Shown piece by piece: positions 1 through 8,865 of a stretch of 64,000 nt of DNA (the stretch's first letter is position 1; every line of letters begins with the position of its first letter). The position numbers and the translations under genes are program-made. This DNA comes from Pontibacter populi. Its GTDB lineage: Bacteria > Bacteroidota > Bacteroidia > Cytophagales > Hymenobacteraceae. The stretch covers positions 620,001 to 684,000 of the forward strand of contig NZ_JAHWXQ010000002.1 in NCBI RefSeq assembly GCF_019336435.1, given 5' to 3'. Below the pieces are notes generated by a model. It made no database searches and was not told the origin of the DNA. It worked only from the letters and a program-made list of their open reading frames with translations.

Positions 1-2
1 AA

Positions 3-680
3 TATGTGATCCTGTCTGCCCACTTCGATTCATGGAATGGGGGAACAGGCGCTACTGATAACGGTACCGGTACTATAGTTATGATGGAGGCCATGCGCAT
101 CCTGAAAAAGATGTACCCTAACCCGAAGCGTACGATTCTGGCAGGTCACTGGGGCAGCGAAGAGCAGGGCCTGAACGGCTCACGCGGATTTGTTGCTGAT
201 AACCCTCAGATCGTAAAGAACACACAGGCAATATTTAACCAGGATAACGGTACCGGCCGTGTTGCCAACATTTCCGGTCAGGGCTTCCTGCACGCTTATG
301 ACTTTATGGGCCGCTGGTTGAACGCTGCTCCAAGAGAGATCACCAGCTCTATCCAGACACAATATCCTGGCTTCCCGGGTGGTGGTGGTTCTGACCATGC
401 TTCTTTTGTAGCTGCTGGTATTCCGGCCTTTATGCTTAGCTCCCTGAGCTGGTCGTATGGCAACTATACCTGGCACACCAACCGCGACACGTATGATAAG
501 ATCGTATTTGATGATGTGCGCAGCAATGCCATCCTGGTAGCAATACTTGCCTACAGAGCCAGCGAAGAACCTGAACTGGTAAACCGTGAGCGTATTAAGT
601 TACCGGTTAACCCAAGAACTGGTGAGCCAACTACATGGCCTGCTCTGAGAGAGCCAACCCGCAAAGGCGGACTGGACTAA
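3..680 (+). CDS. M28-family zinc peptidase, C-terminal part (cut by window edge)
   Basis: The reading frame is open from the left edge, so the true start lies outside the window. The visible 225 residues carry the metal-ligand series of M28 aminopeptidases: SAHFDSW (His), GATDNGTG (Asp), GSEEQG (catalytic and ligand Glu pair), NQDNGTG (Asp) and WHTNRDTYDKI (His). M28 enzymes are di-zinc exopeptidases that remove N-terminal residues, and in Bacteroidota they are usually exported; the signal peptide would be in the missing part. The gene is followed by a strong hairpin terminator, so it is the last gene of its transcript. The exact substrate (carboxypeptidase or aminopeptidase) cannot be told from this fragment. 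Confidence 0.9.
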   Translation, partial: YVILSAHFDSWNGGTGATDNGTGTIVMMEAMRILKKMYPNPKRTILAGHWGSEEQGLNGSRGFVADNPQIVKNTQAIFNQDNGTGRVANISGQGFLHAYDFMGRWLNAAPREITSSIQTQYPGFPGGGGSDHASFVAAGIPAFMLSSLSWSYGNYTWHTNRDTYDKIVFDDVRSNAILVAILAYRASEEPELVNRERIKLPVNPRTGEPTTWPALREPTRKGGLD

Positions 681-702
681 GCGCTGAAACTATATTATTT
701 TT

Positions 703-739
703 AGAATGGGCTACCTGAAGAGGTAGCCCATTCTTGTTT
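703..739 (+). terminator. Rho-independent terminator after the M28 peptidase
   Basis: An 11-bp perfect stem (AATGGGCTACC at 705-715 with its complement at 722-732) has a 6-nt loop and is followed by a T-rich tract. It lies 22 nt after the stop codon. Confidence 0.85.
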
Positions 740-803
740 AAAAGCTGATCAATCTCATCTTTTCATGCTGACCAATGGCATCGTTTAGCACTACAGCAAT
801 TTG

Positions 804-811
804 TATTTTTG
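804..811 (+). promoter_or_regulatory. Bacteroidota -7 promoter box for the universal stress protein
   Basis: TATTTTTG matches the TAnnTTTG -7 consensus. Transcription would start near 818, which lies downstream of the upstream in-frame ATG at 801 and supports translation from 864. Confidence 0.55.
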
Positions 812-863
812 TGTTATGAATGGTTGTCCAAACAACCGTTGTTCAATACTTAGCACTTCAGCC

Positions 864-1775
864 ATGAAAAAGATATTAGTTGCCATAGATTATTCTGAAA
901 ACTCCAGGAACGCCCTTCATTATGCTTTTGAGATTGCACGGTTAGCGGGTGCCGGACTTACGCTGATACATGCCTTTTACCCTGTTATGTCGCCCCCTGC
1001 GGCCCATAGCGCAACCGATGTGATACAGGCACTGGAAGAAGGAAAAGGCAGAGCATTGCTTGAGTTTGCCGATCAAAACCGCAAAGCTTTACATATGGAA
1101 AGTGGTGAGCCGGGCAGATTTGATGCGGTGCCAGTAAATGTGATTGCCAAGATGGGTGGTTCCTATGAGAAAATTCTGGAAACGATAGAGCGGCACAACA
1201 TAGACCTGGTGGTTATGGGTATGCAGGGCGGTGAAGCAGTGAGCCAGGCGCTACTGGGTAGCACCACTATTTCGGTGATGCAGAAAAGCAGGGTGCCGGT
1301 GCTGGCTGTGCCGGAAGGTATACCTTTTAACCAGTTTGCAACTATAGTTTTTGCTGTTAACCTGAGTAAGCTAAGCGCCAGAGCCGACCTTCGTTTTCTG
1401 AGCAATTTTGTGGGTGCCTTTAAAGCAAACTTACAGGTACTGCACCTGTACCGGAACGAGGCGCAGCAAACTACTTTTGATACAACACAGCCGCTGCAAC
1501 ACCTTACAGAGCAGTTTAAGGACATCCCTTACACTATCAATTTTGGTTTGCACGCAGATGTAGCCCACGGAATCCAGCGTTTTATCCGTACCGAAAAGGC
1601 AGACCTCCTGGTATTGGTTCCGCAGAAGCATACAACACTGGAAAGACTAATGGATAAAAGTGTAACAGGCAGAATAACTGCGCATCCGTTGGTGGCGCTG
1701 CTGGCGCTTCCATCCGATACGCTGCAACCGAAAGAAACAAACCTGGAAAGCATGGTAACACAGGAGCAACTATAG
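864..1775 (+). CDS. Universal stress protein, two tandem UspA domains
   Basis: A 303-residue cytoplasmic protein. The start at 864 (MKKILVAIDYS) is chosen because UspA domains begin with exactly this strand and the promoter box lies between it and the earlier ATG at 801. The first domain (about 1-150) ends with the ATP-binding signature G-2x-G-9x-G-S/T: G119, G122, G132-S133. The second domain (about 158-290) keeps the fold (DLLVLVPQKH, then VALLALP) but not the glycine signature, so only the first half is expected to bind nucleotide. Tandem UspA proteins are common in Bacteroidota and are linked to starvation and redox stress. The gene appears monocistronic. Confidence 0.88.
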   Translation: MKKILVAIDYSENSRNALHYAFEIARLAGAGLTLIHAFYPVMSPPAAHSATDVIQALEEGKGRALLEFADQNRKALHMESGEPGRFDAVPVNVIAKMGGSYEKILETIERHNIDLVVMGMQGGEAVSQALLGSTTISVMQKSRVPVLAVPEGIPFNQFATIVFAVNLSKLSARADLRFLSNFVGAFKANLQVLHLYRNEAQQTTFDTTQPLQHLTEQFKDIPYTINFGLHADVAHGIQRFIRTEKADLLVLVPQKHTTLERLMDKSVTGRITAHPLVALLALPSDTLQPKETNLESMVTQEQL

Positions 1776-1974
1776 GTAATACTGCCGGTAAATTTAAGCA
1801 AGCACCGGCAGCATTTCTTTCTTCTCTCCTATTCCTTTAATTCACATTTACAGCCCATTACAAGCAACACAATTTCATTGTACCTACATTAATTTATTGC
1901 CTTATTTGTAGGATTTTGGAATTATGAGTGTTTAATTGCGGTTAGAATACTATCTACTACCCAATTTTATCGTT

Positions 1975-3315
1975 TTGAAAAGTCCCAGCATCTCCGCAAA
2001 AGAAACCTTTTTTATTGGTTTAATGCTATTCGCCATTTTCTTTGGCGCCGGCAATCTCATCTTTCCTTTATCGCTTGGGCAGGCTGCCGGCGACCAGCTT
2101 GTACCGGCTATTCTGGGCTTTTTATTAACCGGCGTTGGCTTGCCACTACTGGGCGTAATTGCGATCGGGATGTCTAAAAACGAAGATGTACAGACCATAT
2201 CGGCTAAAGTGCACCCGGTATTTGGGTTGATCTTTCCTATCATCATTTATTTAACCTTAGGGCCTTTGTTCGCTGTTCCGAGAACAGGTACTGTTTCGTA
2301 TGAGATCGGTGTTGCCCCGCTCCTTCCGGAGTTCCTGCGTACGACACCATGGGGTGCGTTGCTTTACTCTGCTATTTATTTTGGAGTAACCTACATGCTT
2401 TCTCTTAACCCGGGCAAAGTAGTAGATCGTATCGGCAAAATCCTTACTCCTGTGCTGATGGTAATCCTGTTTGCTTTGCTGGTCGCCAGTATAGCTAACC
2501 CGATCGGAACGATACAGGGTCCGCTTGCTGCTTACGAGATTGCCCCGTTCTTTAAAGGTTTCCAGGAAGGTTACCTTACGATGGATACGATCGGCTCCTT
2601 TATCTTCGGCCTTATCGTGATCAATGCCATCAGGGCAAAAGGAGTAGATGAACCTAAAAGCATCGCCAAAGTTTGTATTACTGCCGGCCTGATTGCAGCA
2701 ACCGGTTTAGCGTTAGTATATGTAGGACTGGGATATACCGGCGCTACCAGCGTATCTGCCTTGGGTCACGTAGAAAATGGCGGTATCATTATCAGCCAAG
2801 TATCGCATTTGCAATTTGGCATATTTGGCAACCTGATCCTGGGTATTGCCATCATTTTTGCCTGCCTTACCACCAGCGTCGGGCTTATAGTAGCCTGTGC
2901 CGCTTACTTCAACCAGATACGTCCTTCTATTTCCTACAAAACCTATGTGTTGGTTTTAACTATAGTTAGTGCTCTTATCTCCAATGTTGGCCTTACACAG
3001 ATCATCTCTTTTTCGGTACCGGTACTTGTTGCCATCTACCCAATCGTTATCGTACTTATTGTGCTCTCGCTGATGGGTGCTATAGTTGGCAAACGCAACA
3101 GCATCTACACCTGGTCTGTGCTTTTCACAGGTGTTGTGAGTCTAGTGGATGGGATAAATGCTGCAGGAATTGAGCTGGAAATCAGTAAGGTATTTGCCGA
3201 ATATCTTCCGCTCTTTAGCCTGGGTATGGGCTGGCTGGTGCCGGCTATAGTTGGCGGATTAATTGGTTACCTGTTTTCGTTACGAACCAGTAAAGTAGTG
3301 CTGGCAAGCGAGTAA
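1975..3315 (+). CDS. brnQ: Branched-chain amino acid : cation symporter, BrnQ/LIVCS family
   Basis: A polytopic membrane protein of about 446 residues with roughly 12 hydrophobic segments. The N-terminal FFGAGNLIFP motif and the GPLFAVPRTGTVSYE loop are diagnostic of the LIVCS family, which imports Leu, Ile and Val with Na+ or H+. No ATG fits the start. TTG at 1975 (giving KSPSISAKETFFIG) places the N-terminus where BrnQ proteins begin; an in-frame TTG at 1936 would add 13 residues not typical of the family. Several CTATAGTT palindromes lie inside the coding sequence, encoding runs such as T-I-V and A-I-V. A hairpin terminator follows. Confidence 0.88.
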   Translation: MKSPSISAKETFFIGLMLFAIFFGAGNLIFPLSLGQAAGDQLVPAILGFLLTGVGLPLLGVIAIGMSKNEDVQTISAKVHPVFGLIFPIIIYLTLGPLFAVPRTGTVSYEIGVAPLLPEFLRTTPWGALLYSAIYFGVTYMLSLNPGKVVDRIGKILTPVLMVILFALLVASIANPIGTIQGPLAAYEIAPFFKGFQEGYLTMDTIGSFIFGLIVINAIRAKGVDEPKSIAKVCITAGLIAATGLALVYVGLGYTGATSVSALGHVENGGIIISQVSHLQFGIFGNLILGIAIIFACLTTSVGLIVACAAYFNQIRPSISYKTYVLVLTIVSALISNVGLTQIISFSVPVLVAIYPIVIVLIVLSLMGAIVGKRNSIYTWSVLFTGVVSLVDGINAAGIELEISKVFAEYLPLFSLGMGWLVPAIVGGLIGYLFSLRTSKVVLASE

Positions 3316-3335
3316 GAATAAAGCCTATTGGCATG

Positions 3336-3383
3336 AACAAGGCAGTATAGCAGTGTAGGCTGTTGTACTGCCTTGTTTATTTT
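3336..3383 (+). terminator. Long hairpin terminator after brnQ
   Basis: The arm AACAAGGCAGTA (3336-3347) pairs perfectly with 3366-3377 and is followed by a T-rich stretch. The loop is 18 nt. Confidence 0.7.
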
Positions 3384-3429
3384 AGCGCAACAGCAAGGAA
3401 ACAAAAGCGGGTAAACCCACCGTTTTCTG

Positions 3430-3437
3430 TAACTTTG
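3430..3437 (+). promoter_or_regulatory. -7 promoter box for rluF
   Basis: TAACTTTG is a perfect TAnnTTTG box, 46 nt upstream of the rluF ATG. Confidence 0.6.
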
Positions 3438-3483
3438 ATCTTTTATTCAGGATACATATAACGTATTGAAACGTCCCTGACCT

Positions 3484-4473
3484 ATGGAACCGATCAGATT
3501 AAATAAATTTATAAGTGATTCCGGTATCTGCTCGCGCCGTGAGGCCGACAAGCTGATTGAGCAGGGCCGTGTAACCGTAAATGGAAAACAGCCGGAGGTT
3601 GGGGCTAAAGTTACTGCCAGAGATAAGGTTCGAGTGGACGGGAATCTGCTTGAAGCAGATGCGGTAGAGCCTGTTTACCTTCTGCTCAACAAACCACCAG
3701 GTATCGAGACTACCACCGACCGTTCGCAACGCGACAACATCATCAGCTTTGTAAATTACCCGGAGCGCATTTTCCCGGTAGGCCGTCTCGATAAAGACTC
3801 TGAAGGTCTGATCATCCTCACCAACAACGGCGACATTGTAAACAAGATTCTGCGGGCTGGAAACAACCACGAAAAGGAATATATAGTTACGGTTGATAAA
3901 CCTATTAACCAGAACTTTGTAGACCGAATGAGCAATGGCGTTTCGATACTTGGCGTGAACACCCGGAAGTGTTTTGTAGAGCAGCTGGGGCCAAACAAGT
4001 TCCGAATTATCCTGACCCAAGGCATGAACCGCCAGATTCGCCGTATGACCGAGACCCTGGGCTACGAGGTACAAACCCTGCAGCGCACGCGCATCATGCA
4101 TTTAACGCTGGCTAAAATTCCGCTGGGCCAGTGGCGCGAAATGACAACACATGAGATAGCAGAAATGATGAATCTGGTAGAAAGCTCTGCAAAAACTGAA
4201 ACGGCTTCATCACCTAAGAAAAGTAACAGCTCACGGGAAAGCAGCTCAGCACCGAAAAGCAGTAAGCCTAAACCACGTGGCAGTGCAACATCCAGCGGTA
4301 AACCATCCCGTACAGGCAGCGCTCCGAAAAGCGGTGGCAAGCCAGCTGCTCCCAAACGCGATAAACCCAAAGCATCATCTAGTAACAGGGGTTCGCGTGG
4401 CGCATCAAAAAGTAATACAGGTGGGAGATCTGGTGGCAGAAGTGGCGCTCCGAAAGGTGGTAAGAGAAGGTAA
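3484..4473 (+). CDS. rluF: 23S rRNA pseudouridine synthase RluF with long basic tail
   Basis: A 329-residue enzyme. The N-terminal S4 RNA-binding domain (about 1-60, RLNKFISDSGICSRREAD) is followed by the RsuA/RluB/E/F catalytic domain with GRLDKDSEGL, where D103 is the nucleophile, and by the conserved NRQIRRM motif (182-188). The text around RDNIISFVNYP and NKILRAGNNHEKEY closely resembles E. coli RluF, which modifies U2604 of 23S rRNA. From about residue 232 the protein becomes a roughly 95-residue low-complexity tail rich in Ser, Lys, Gly, Pro and Arg, probably disordered and RNA-binding. A degenerate paralogue lies at 8866-9873. Confidence 0.92.
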   Translation: MEPIRLNKFISDSGICSRREADKLIEQGRVTVNGKQPEVGAKVTARDKVRVDGNLLEADAVEPVYLLLNKPPGIETTTDRSQRDNIISFVNYPERIFPVGRLDKDSEGLIILTNNGDIVNKILRAGNNHEKEYIVTVDKPINQNFVDRMSNGVSILGVNTRKCFVEQLGPNKFRIILTQGMNRQIRRMTETLGYEVQTLQRTRIMHLTLAKIPLGQWREMTTHEIAEMMNLVESSAKTETASSPKKSNSSRESSSAPKSSKPKPRGSATSSGKPSRTGSAPKSGGKPAAPKRDKPKASSSNRGSRGASKSNTGGRSGGRSGAPKGGKRR

Positions 4474-4494
4474 GTTTATAGTTACTACATGAAT

Positions 4495-4533
4495 AAAAAA
4501 AGGACCTGCTTTCTAGTTAGCAGGTCCTTTTTA
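4495..4533 (+). terminator. Terminator after rluF
   Basis: AGGACCTGCT (4501-4510) pairs with 4519-4528. It is flanked by an A run before and a T run after, so it could work in both directions. Confidence 0.85.
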
Positions 4534-4709
4534 GGTTACTGGAAGTAGTTCAGGTTTTCATAAACCTATAGTTGCCCTTTGCATTCCTCAGCTAGCAAGT
4601 GGCAACTATAGGTAACAGCCTAAACTGAGTTACTTTTCATCCCGGAAACTATAAATCCAAAATACACTTAAGGTTATAGAAGCCTGAAAGATTCGTAAGT
4701 TAACCTTCT

Positions 4710-7700
4710 CTACTTCTTCAGTATTACTTTTATAGTTTTAGTGTCGTTAGCGCTTACAATTCGTGCAATGTATAGTCCGCCTTTAAGGCCATTGCCGTCC
4801 AGCTCCACATTTACTAATTCTCCGGCAGTTGCATGTCCTGTTTTCAATTTCCGGATAAGATTCCCTTTCAGGTCGAATAGTTCAACAACATAGTTTCCGG
4901 TTGTGTGGAGCTTAAATTCAACCGCACCTTTACTTTCGATCGGGTTCGGGAACACCTTTGCCTGGCTGATGGCGCTTGTTTGCGTAACAGCCTGTGGTTG
5001 CACTTCGACAGTCATAGAGGCAGCACAGCCATTTTCCAGATCTGTAACAGTTAAGTTATACTCGCCTGCCACACTTACTACCGGGTTTTGCTCTCTAGAA
5101 GTATAGCCTGCAGGCCCAGACCAACTATACGTTACCCCGTCTGTAGTAGAAGAGCCGGTTAGTTGCACGGTTCCGGTTTCGCTGCTAAGCGTGCCGCCCT
5201 GGGCTGTAACATTCGGCGCTTCCATGTCAAGGGTTACCACAACTGTATCCGTAACAGTGCAGCTTGTATAACGTTTTTTCCCTGAAACAATATAAGTACC
5301 GGGCTTATCTACAACAACAGATGATACTGATCTAGATAATATATTCCCTCCATCAGAAGAATACCAGAAGTAATCGTCTACCTCAATTGAAGTTGGTGTT
5401 AATGTTACTGTCGGCTCTTTACAGGTCAGCACTTTATCAGGACCAGCATTAATCGAAATATCTGTAAAGTATGCATTTACAGTCCTTGATATACTGGCCT
5501 GACAACCAGTAGCAGGATCAGTGACGGTCAACGTATATTCGCCGGGAACAGAGGCACCCACTACATCCTTATCCGATGTAAATCCATTAGGGCCTGTCCA
5601 TTTATAGATGGCATTAGCTGTTGTTGTATAGCCAAGAAGATAAACAGTCGGATTGTCACAGCTTATGTAGTCATCAAAAGCATACGAAGGCGAAATCCTA
5701 ACAAATGGGGCTTCATTAGCAAGTGTTACTAGAACCGTATCTGTAATAGTGCAGCCCAAATAAGGATCTCTCCCTGAAACAATATAGGTACCAGGTTTAT
5801 CTACCAGAGCAGATGATAATGTTTGAGAAACTATATGTCCATCTGAAGTACTCCATATAACTCGTTCTATATCACTAGAAATTGGTGTCAATGTAACTGT
5901 CGGCTCTTTACAGGTTAATACTTTATCAGGACCAGCATTAATGGATAAATTCGGATAAACTTCAGTTACCTTTATTGATGTAGTAGTCTCACAACCATTT
6001 TCAGGATTGATGATAGTCAGCGTATATGTGCCCGGAAGGCTAACACTTACTGTACTCTTATTACTGGTAAATCCATTAGGTCCTGTCCATTTATAAATAG
6101 CGTTATCAATATTAGTAAAACCTGTAAGTGAGACGGCATCATTATTACAAGTCAAAACTCCATCTCCAAAATTTTGAATCCGGGCAAACGGTGCTTCATA
6201 ATCAAGCCTTACTATAACATCATCAGAAGCAGTTAAGCCTGTAGCCGGATCAGTAACAGTTAACGTGTAAGTTCCAGCCACATTTACTGAAGGAGTGGCT
6301 TCAGTAGATGCAAAACCATCAGGCCCTGACCAATTGAAAGTCGCTCCGGAAGTAGCCGAAGCGCCATCAAGGGTTACTTCGGTAACAGCACACGTAAGGT
6401 ATTTGTCGGTTCCGGCACATACCTGTGGTCCCTCTTTTACTTCTACACAGAACCTAATGTCGTCGATGGCGCCAGAGCCGGCCAGCATTTGGTGTTCGTT
6501 AATTCCATCCAGCACTACTTTCAGCGTCATGACACCTTTTGTATTTCCCAGGTTTATTTCCTGCTGGCTCATGTTTCCCAGATTCTGAATCGGCACTTTA
6601 TACAGCTCATTTCCGGCTTTGTCGTACAGGTAAACCCACGAGTTGCCTTCGTACACATCAAAGTCCAGCGCTTTCATAGAAGTCATAGTTACCGGGCCGA
6701 TCTCTGAGAAATCAAGCGTCATTTCGCCACCCCAGGGGTTGTCGTTCGGTTCCGGTTTCAGGTCCTGGTTAATGATCAGCACATGTCCCCAGTCCGGCGT
6801 CCAAAGGTCAAGATCATCCCCGGTTGGATTCGCAGTATCAAATATGGAAGCATGATTTTCTGCTGCATAGCTGCCATCTGCTCGCCGTATTTTGTTAAAG
6901 ATATTTACTTTGCCAGCTCCGGTGTTTACAGAAGAAATGAAACCGGTACTACTGCTCTCGAAATCAATTACATTACATGCAACTGGCGACGGCGCTTTTT
7001 CAGGCTTAAGTTTTACGATCCAGAAATCATAGTCACCTCGTGAATATCCGGTTTTATCTCCTCCCAAGCCGGAATTTGAATATCCGGCAAGTAAATAGCC
7101 ATCGTCTGTTGTCTGCAAACTTTCCTTACTGTACTCAGAGCTGCGTCCGCCCAGCGTCTTATCCCATTGCCTGTTTCCCTGGTTATCTAATTTTACAACC
7201 CAATAATCGAAGCCTCCTTGTGATGCTTCGGTCTTATCACCGCCTATCCCCGAGTCCGAAAGCCCGCTCAGTAAATACCCTCCGTCACTGGTTTGCTTTA
7301 CACATGCTAAACCTTCGGTTCCAGTACCGCCAACTGTCTTATCCCACACTTTGTTCCCGTTTGCATCCAGCTTCAGGATCCAGTAATCAGCCCACCCAAA
7401 GCCAGCCTGACTTTTATCACCATTTATACCAGAATAGGAATCGCCACCAACTATAATTTGTCCATCGCTTGTCTCGCACAAGGCAAAAAGCAGATCGGTA
7501 CCACTCCCTCCATAGCTTTTATCCCATAATTTGGTTCCGTTCGCATCCAGTTTTACGATCCAGTAATCGGAGCCACCTCTCGAACCTTCCGTTTTATCTC
7601 CTTCAAAACCGGAGTTCGAATAGCCGCCCATCACAAAACCTCCATCCCTGGTAGCAATAATGGCACGCATAAATTCAAGAGAGCTTCCTCCAAGCGTACG

Positions 7701-8369
7701 GTCCCACACTTTGTTGCCATTTGCATCTACCTTTACAACCCAATAGTCATCGCTTCCTTTTGAGTTTTCGCTTTTATCGCCGCTGATGTTTGAATGAGAG
7801 CTTCCACCTAAAATATAGCCACCATCCTGCGTAATGTCCAGTGAAATCATCCATTCACTACCAGAACCTCCAAAAGTTCTATCCCATTTTATATTTCCGA
7901 CAGCATCCAGTTTCACGATCCAGTAATCGTCTTCCCCCCTTGAAGGTTGGGTTTTATCACCACCTATACCTGACCCCGTAGTACCCCCTATAATATATCC
8001 GCCGTCAGGAGTCTGTTTTACTGTAGTAGCCCTAACAGATAAATTTCCGCCGATGCTACGGTCCCAATGTTTGTTTCCGGCAGCATCCAGTTTCAAAATC
8101 CAGAGGTCAGCATCTCCCTTAAGGGCTCCGGTTTTTTCACCGCTTATACCAGATGTGGAGCTGCCTAAAACTATAAAGCCACCATCAGTTGTTTGTTGAA
8201 AGGAAGAGAAAGTATCGCTGCCGCTTCCACCATATGTTTTATCCCACTCAATTTCCTGGGCATAACTATGGGAGCCTGAACTAAATAAGAATATTAGTAG
8301 AAGTTGAAGGCACCTGTTCTTGATTAATTGCCGTGCACCGGCAGCACTTACTAAGTAAAATTGTTTCAT
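4710..8369 (-). CDS. Large secreted T9SS cargo protein: 7x60-residue repeat propeller, jelly-roll-like region, Ig/PKD-like repeats, sorting domain
   Basis: A 1219-residue protein. The hydrophobic segment at about 20-38 ends in SYAQ, consistent with a signal peptide. Residues 41-460 consist of seven consecutive repeats of about 60 residues, each built on WD(K/R)..GG, (D)GG(Y/F)I..G, G.GGDK, D(Y/F)WIVKLD and GN(K/R); seven units suggest a closed seven-bladed beta-propeller. A region at about 465-650 resembles a jelly-roll binding domain (GSGAIDDIRF). At least five Ig/PKD-like units follow, with recurring KVLTCKEPTVTLTP and YKWTGPNGFTS. The C-terminus (about 1140-1219) is a type A T9SS sorting domain (VFPNPIESKG, LFDLKGNLIRKL, GGLYIARI, KVILKK). 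It is probably exported and anchored or released at the cell surface. Ligand unknown; adhesion or glycan binding is an inference. Confidence 0.85.
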   Translation of the reverse strand: MKQFYLVSAAGARQLIKNRCLQLLLIFLFSSGSHSYAQEIEWDKTYGGSGSDTFSSFQQTTDGGFIVLGSSTSGISGEKTGALKGDADLWILKLDAAGNKHWDRSIGGNLSVRATTVKQTPDGGYIIGGTTGSGIGGDKTQPSRGEDDYWIVKLDAVGNIKWDRTFGGSGSEWMISLDITQDGGYILGGSSHSNISGDKSENSKGSDDYWVVKVDANGNKVWDRTLGGSSLEFMRAIIATRDGGFVMGGYSNSGFEGDKTEGSRGGSDYWIVKLDANGTKLWDKSYGGSGTDLLFALCETSDGQIIVGGDSYSGINGDKSQAGFGWADYWILKLDANGNKVWDKTVGGTGTEGLACVKQTSDGGYLLSGLSDSGIGGDKTEASQGGFDYWVVKLDNQGNRQWDKTLGGRSSEYSKESLQTTDDGYLLAGYSNSGLGGDKTGYSRGDYDFWIVKLKPEKAPSPVACNVIDFESSSTGFISSVNTGAGKVNIFNKIRRADGSYAAENHASIFDTANPTGDDLDLWTPDWGHVLIINQDLKPEPNDNPWGGEMTLDFSEIGPVTMTSMKALDFDVYEGNSWVYLYDKAGNELYKVPIQNLGNMSQQEINLGNTKGVMTLKVVLDGINEHQMLAGSGAIDDIRFCVEVKEGPQVCAGTDKYLTCAVTEVTLDGASATSGATFNWSGPDGFASTEATPSVNVAGTYTLTVTDPATGLTASDDVIVRLDYEAPFARIQNFGDGVLTCNNDAVSLTGFTNIDNAIYKWTGPNGFTSNKSTVSVSLPGTYTLTIINPENGCETTTSIKVTEVYPNLSINAGPDKVLTCKEPTVTLTPISSDIERVIWSTSDGHIVSQTLSSALVDKPGTYIVSGRDPYLGCTITDTVLVTLANEAPFVRISPSYAFDDYISCDNPTVYLLGYTTTANAIYKWTGPNGFTSDKDVVGASVPGEYTLTVTDPATGCQASISRTVNAYFTDISINAGPDKVLTCKEPTVTLTPTSIEVDDYFWYSSDGGNILSRSVSSVVVDKPGTYIVSGKKRYTSCTVTDTVVVTLDMEAPNVTAQGGTLSSETGTVQLTGSSTTDGVTYSWSGPAGYTSREQNPVVSVAGEYNLTVTDLENGCAASMTVEVQPQAVTQTSAISQAKVFPNPIESKGAVEFKLHTTGNYVVELFDLKGNLIRKLKTGHATAGELVNVELDGNGLKGGLYIARIVSANDTKTIKVILKK
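6990..8249 (-). repeat. Seven tandem 180-bp coding repeats (beta-propeller blades)
   Basis: This part of the T9SS cargo gene encodes residues 41-460. Units 1 to 6 are each exactly 60 codons long by hand alignment, and unit 7 is slightly shorter at its end. The units have diverged at nucleotide level, so they are an old duplication series and not a recent tandem expansion. Confidence 0.75.
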
Positions 8370-8865
8370 AGTTGATCATTGAATTAGAGTGTAAAAAAAT
8401 ATGCATATAGAATTGTCCCTAAGACAGATAGGTTAAATCATATACCCAGTAATGAGTTGTATTGATATACTTTTAATATATAGCGAAGGTTTAATTTGGC
8501 GAACAGCACATTTGAAGGTGTGAATGAAGGTGTTGTGAAAGGGAAAGTATCATTGGCGTTAAGTTGCTTATGGGAGATGCTTTTATAAGTTACACCTGAA
8601 CTATAAGTCTGATAACAAAAGGAAGTATTTGCATGCGAAAGCATTCATAAACGATAGAAGTTGATAGGTAAATTCCTCAGACACAAACTATAGCATTCTT
8701 ATGTTACTACATTTACCAACCTATAAATAGCTGGAAGTGCAGACTGCAAGTTTGTTTCACTCATTTCTCAATCTCATAGGTAAACCCATCCTTTTACCTT
8801 AATTTTACCGCTTGTTTTAAAATGGCGTACACCAAACAGACCAACACAACACGCCATACTTTGCC
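8370..8865. other. 496-bp divergent intergenic region
   Basis: An AT-rich gap between the T9SS cargo gene (minus) and the RluF-like gene (plus). It must hold both promoters, but no clean TAnnTTTG box was found for either. The open frame at 8438-8644 on the minus strand has no recognisable features and is not called. One CTATAG core lies near 8690. Confidence 0.6.

Noticed and set aside
801..863. Upstream 21-codon extension of the universal stress protein
   Set aside because: The -7 box overlaps it and UspA proteins begin at MKKILVAID.
3499..4101. 200-codon antisense frame in rluF
   Set aside because: No homology recognised; codon pattern is explained by the rluF frame.
8438..8644. 68-codon minus-strand frame in the intergenic gap
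   Set aside because: No signal, no domain and no promoter; codon use looks random.
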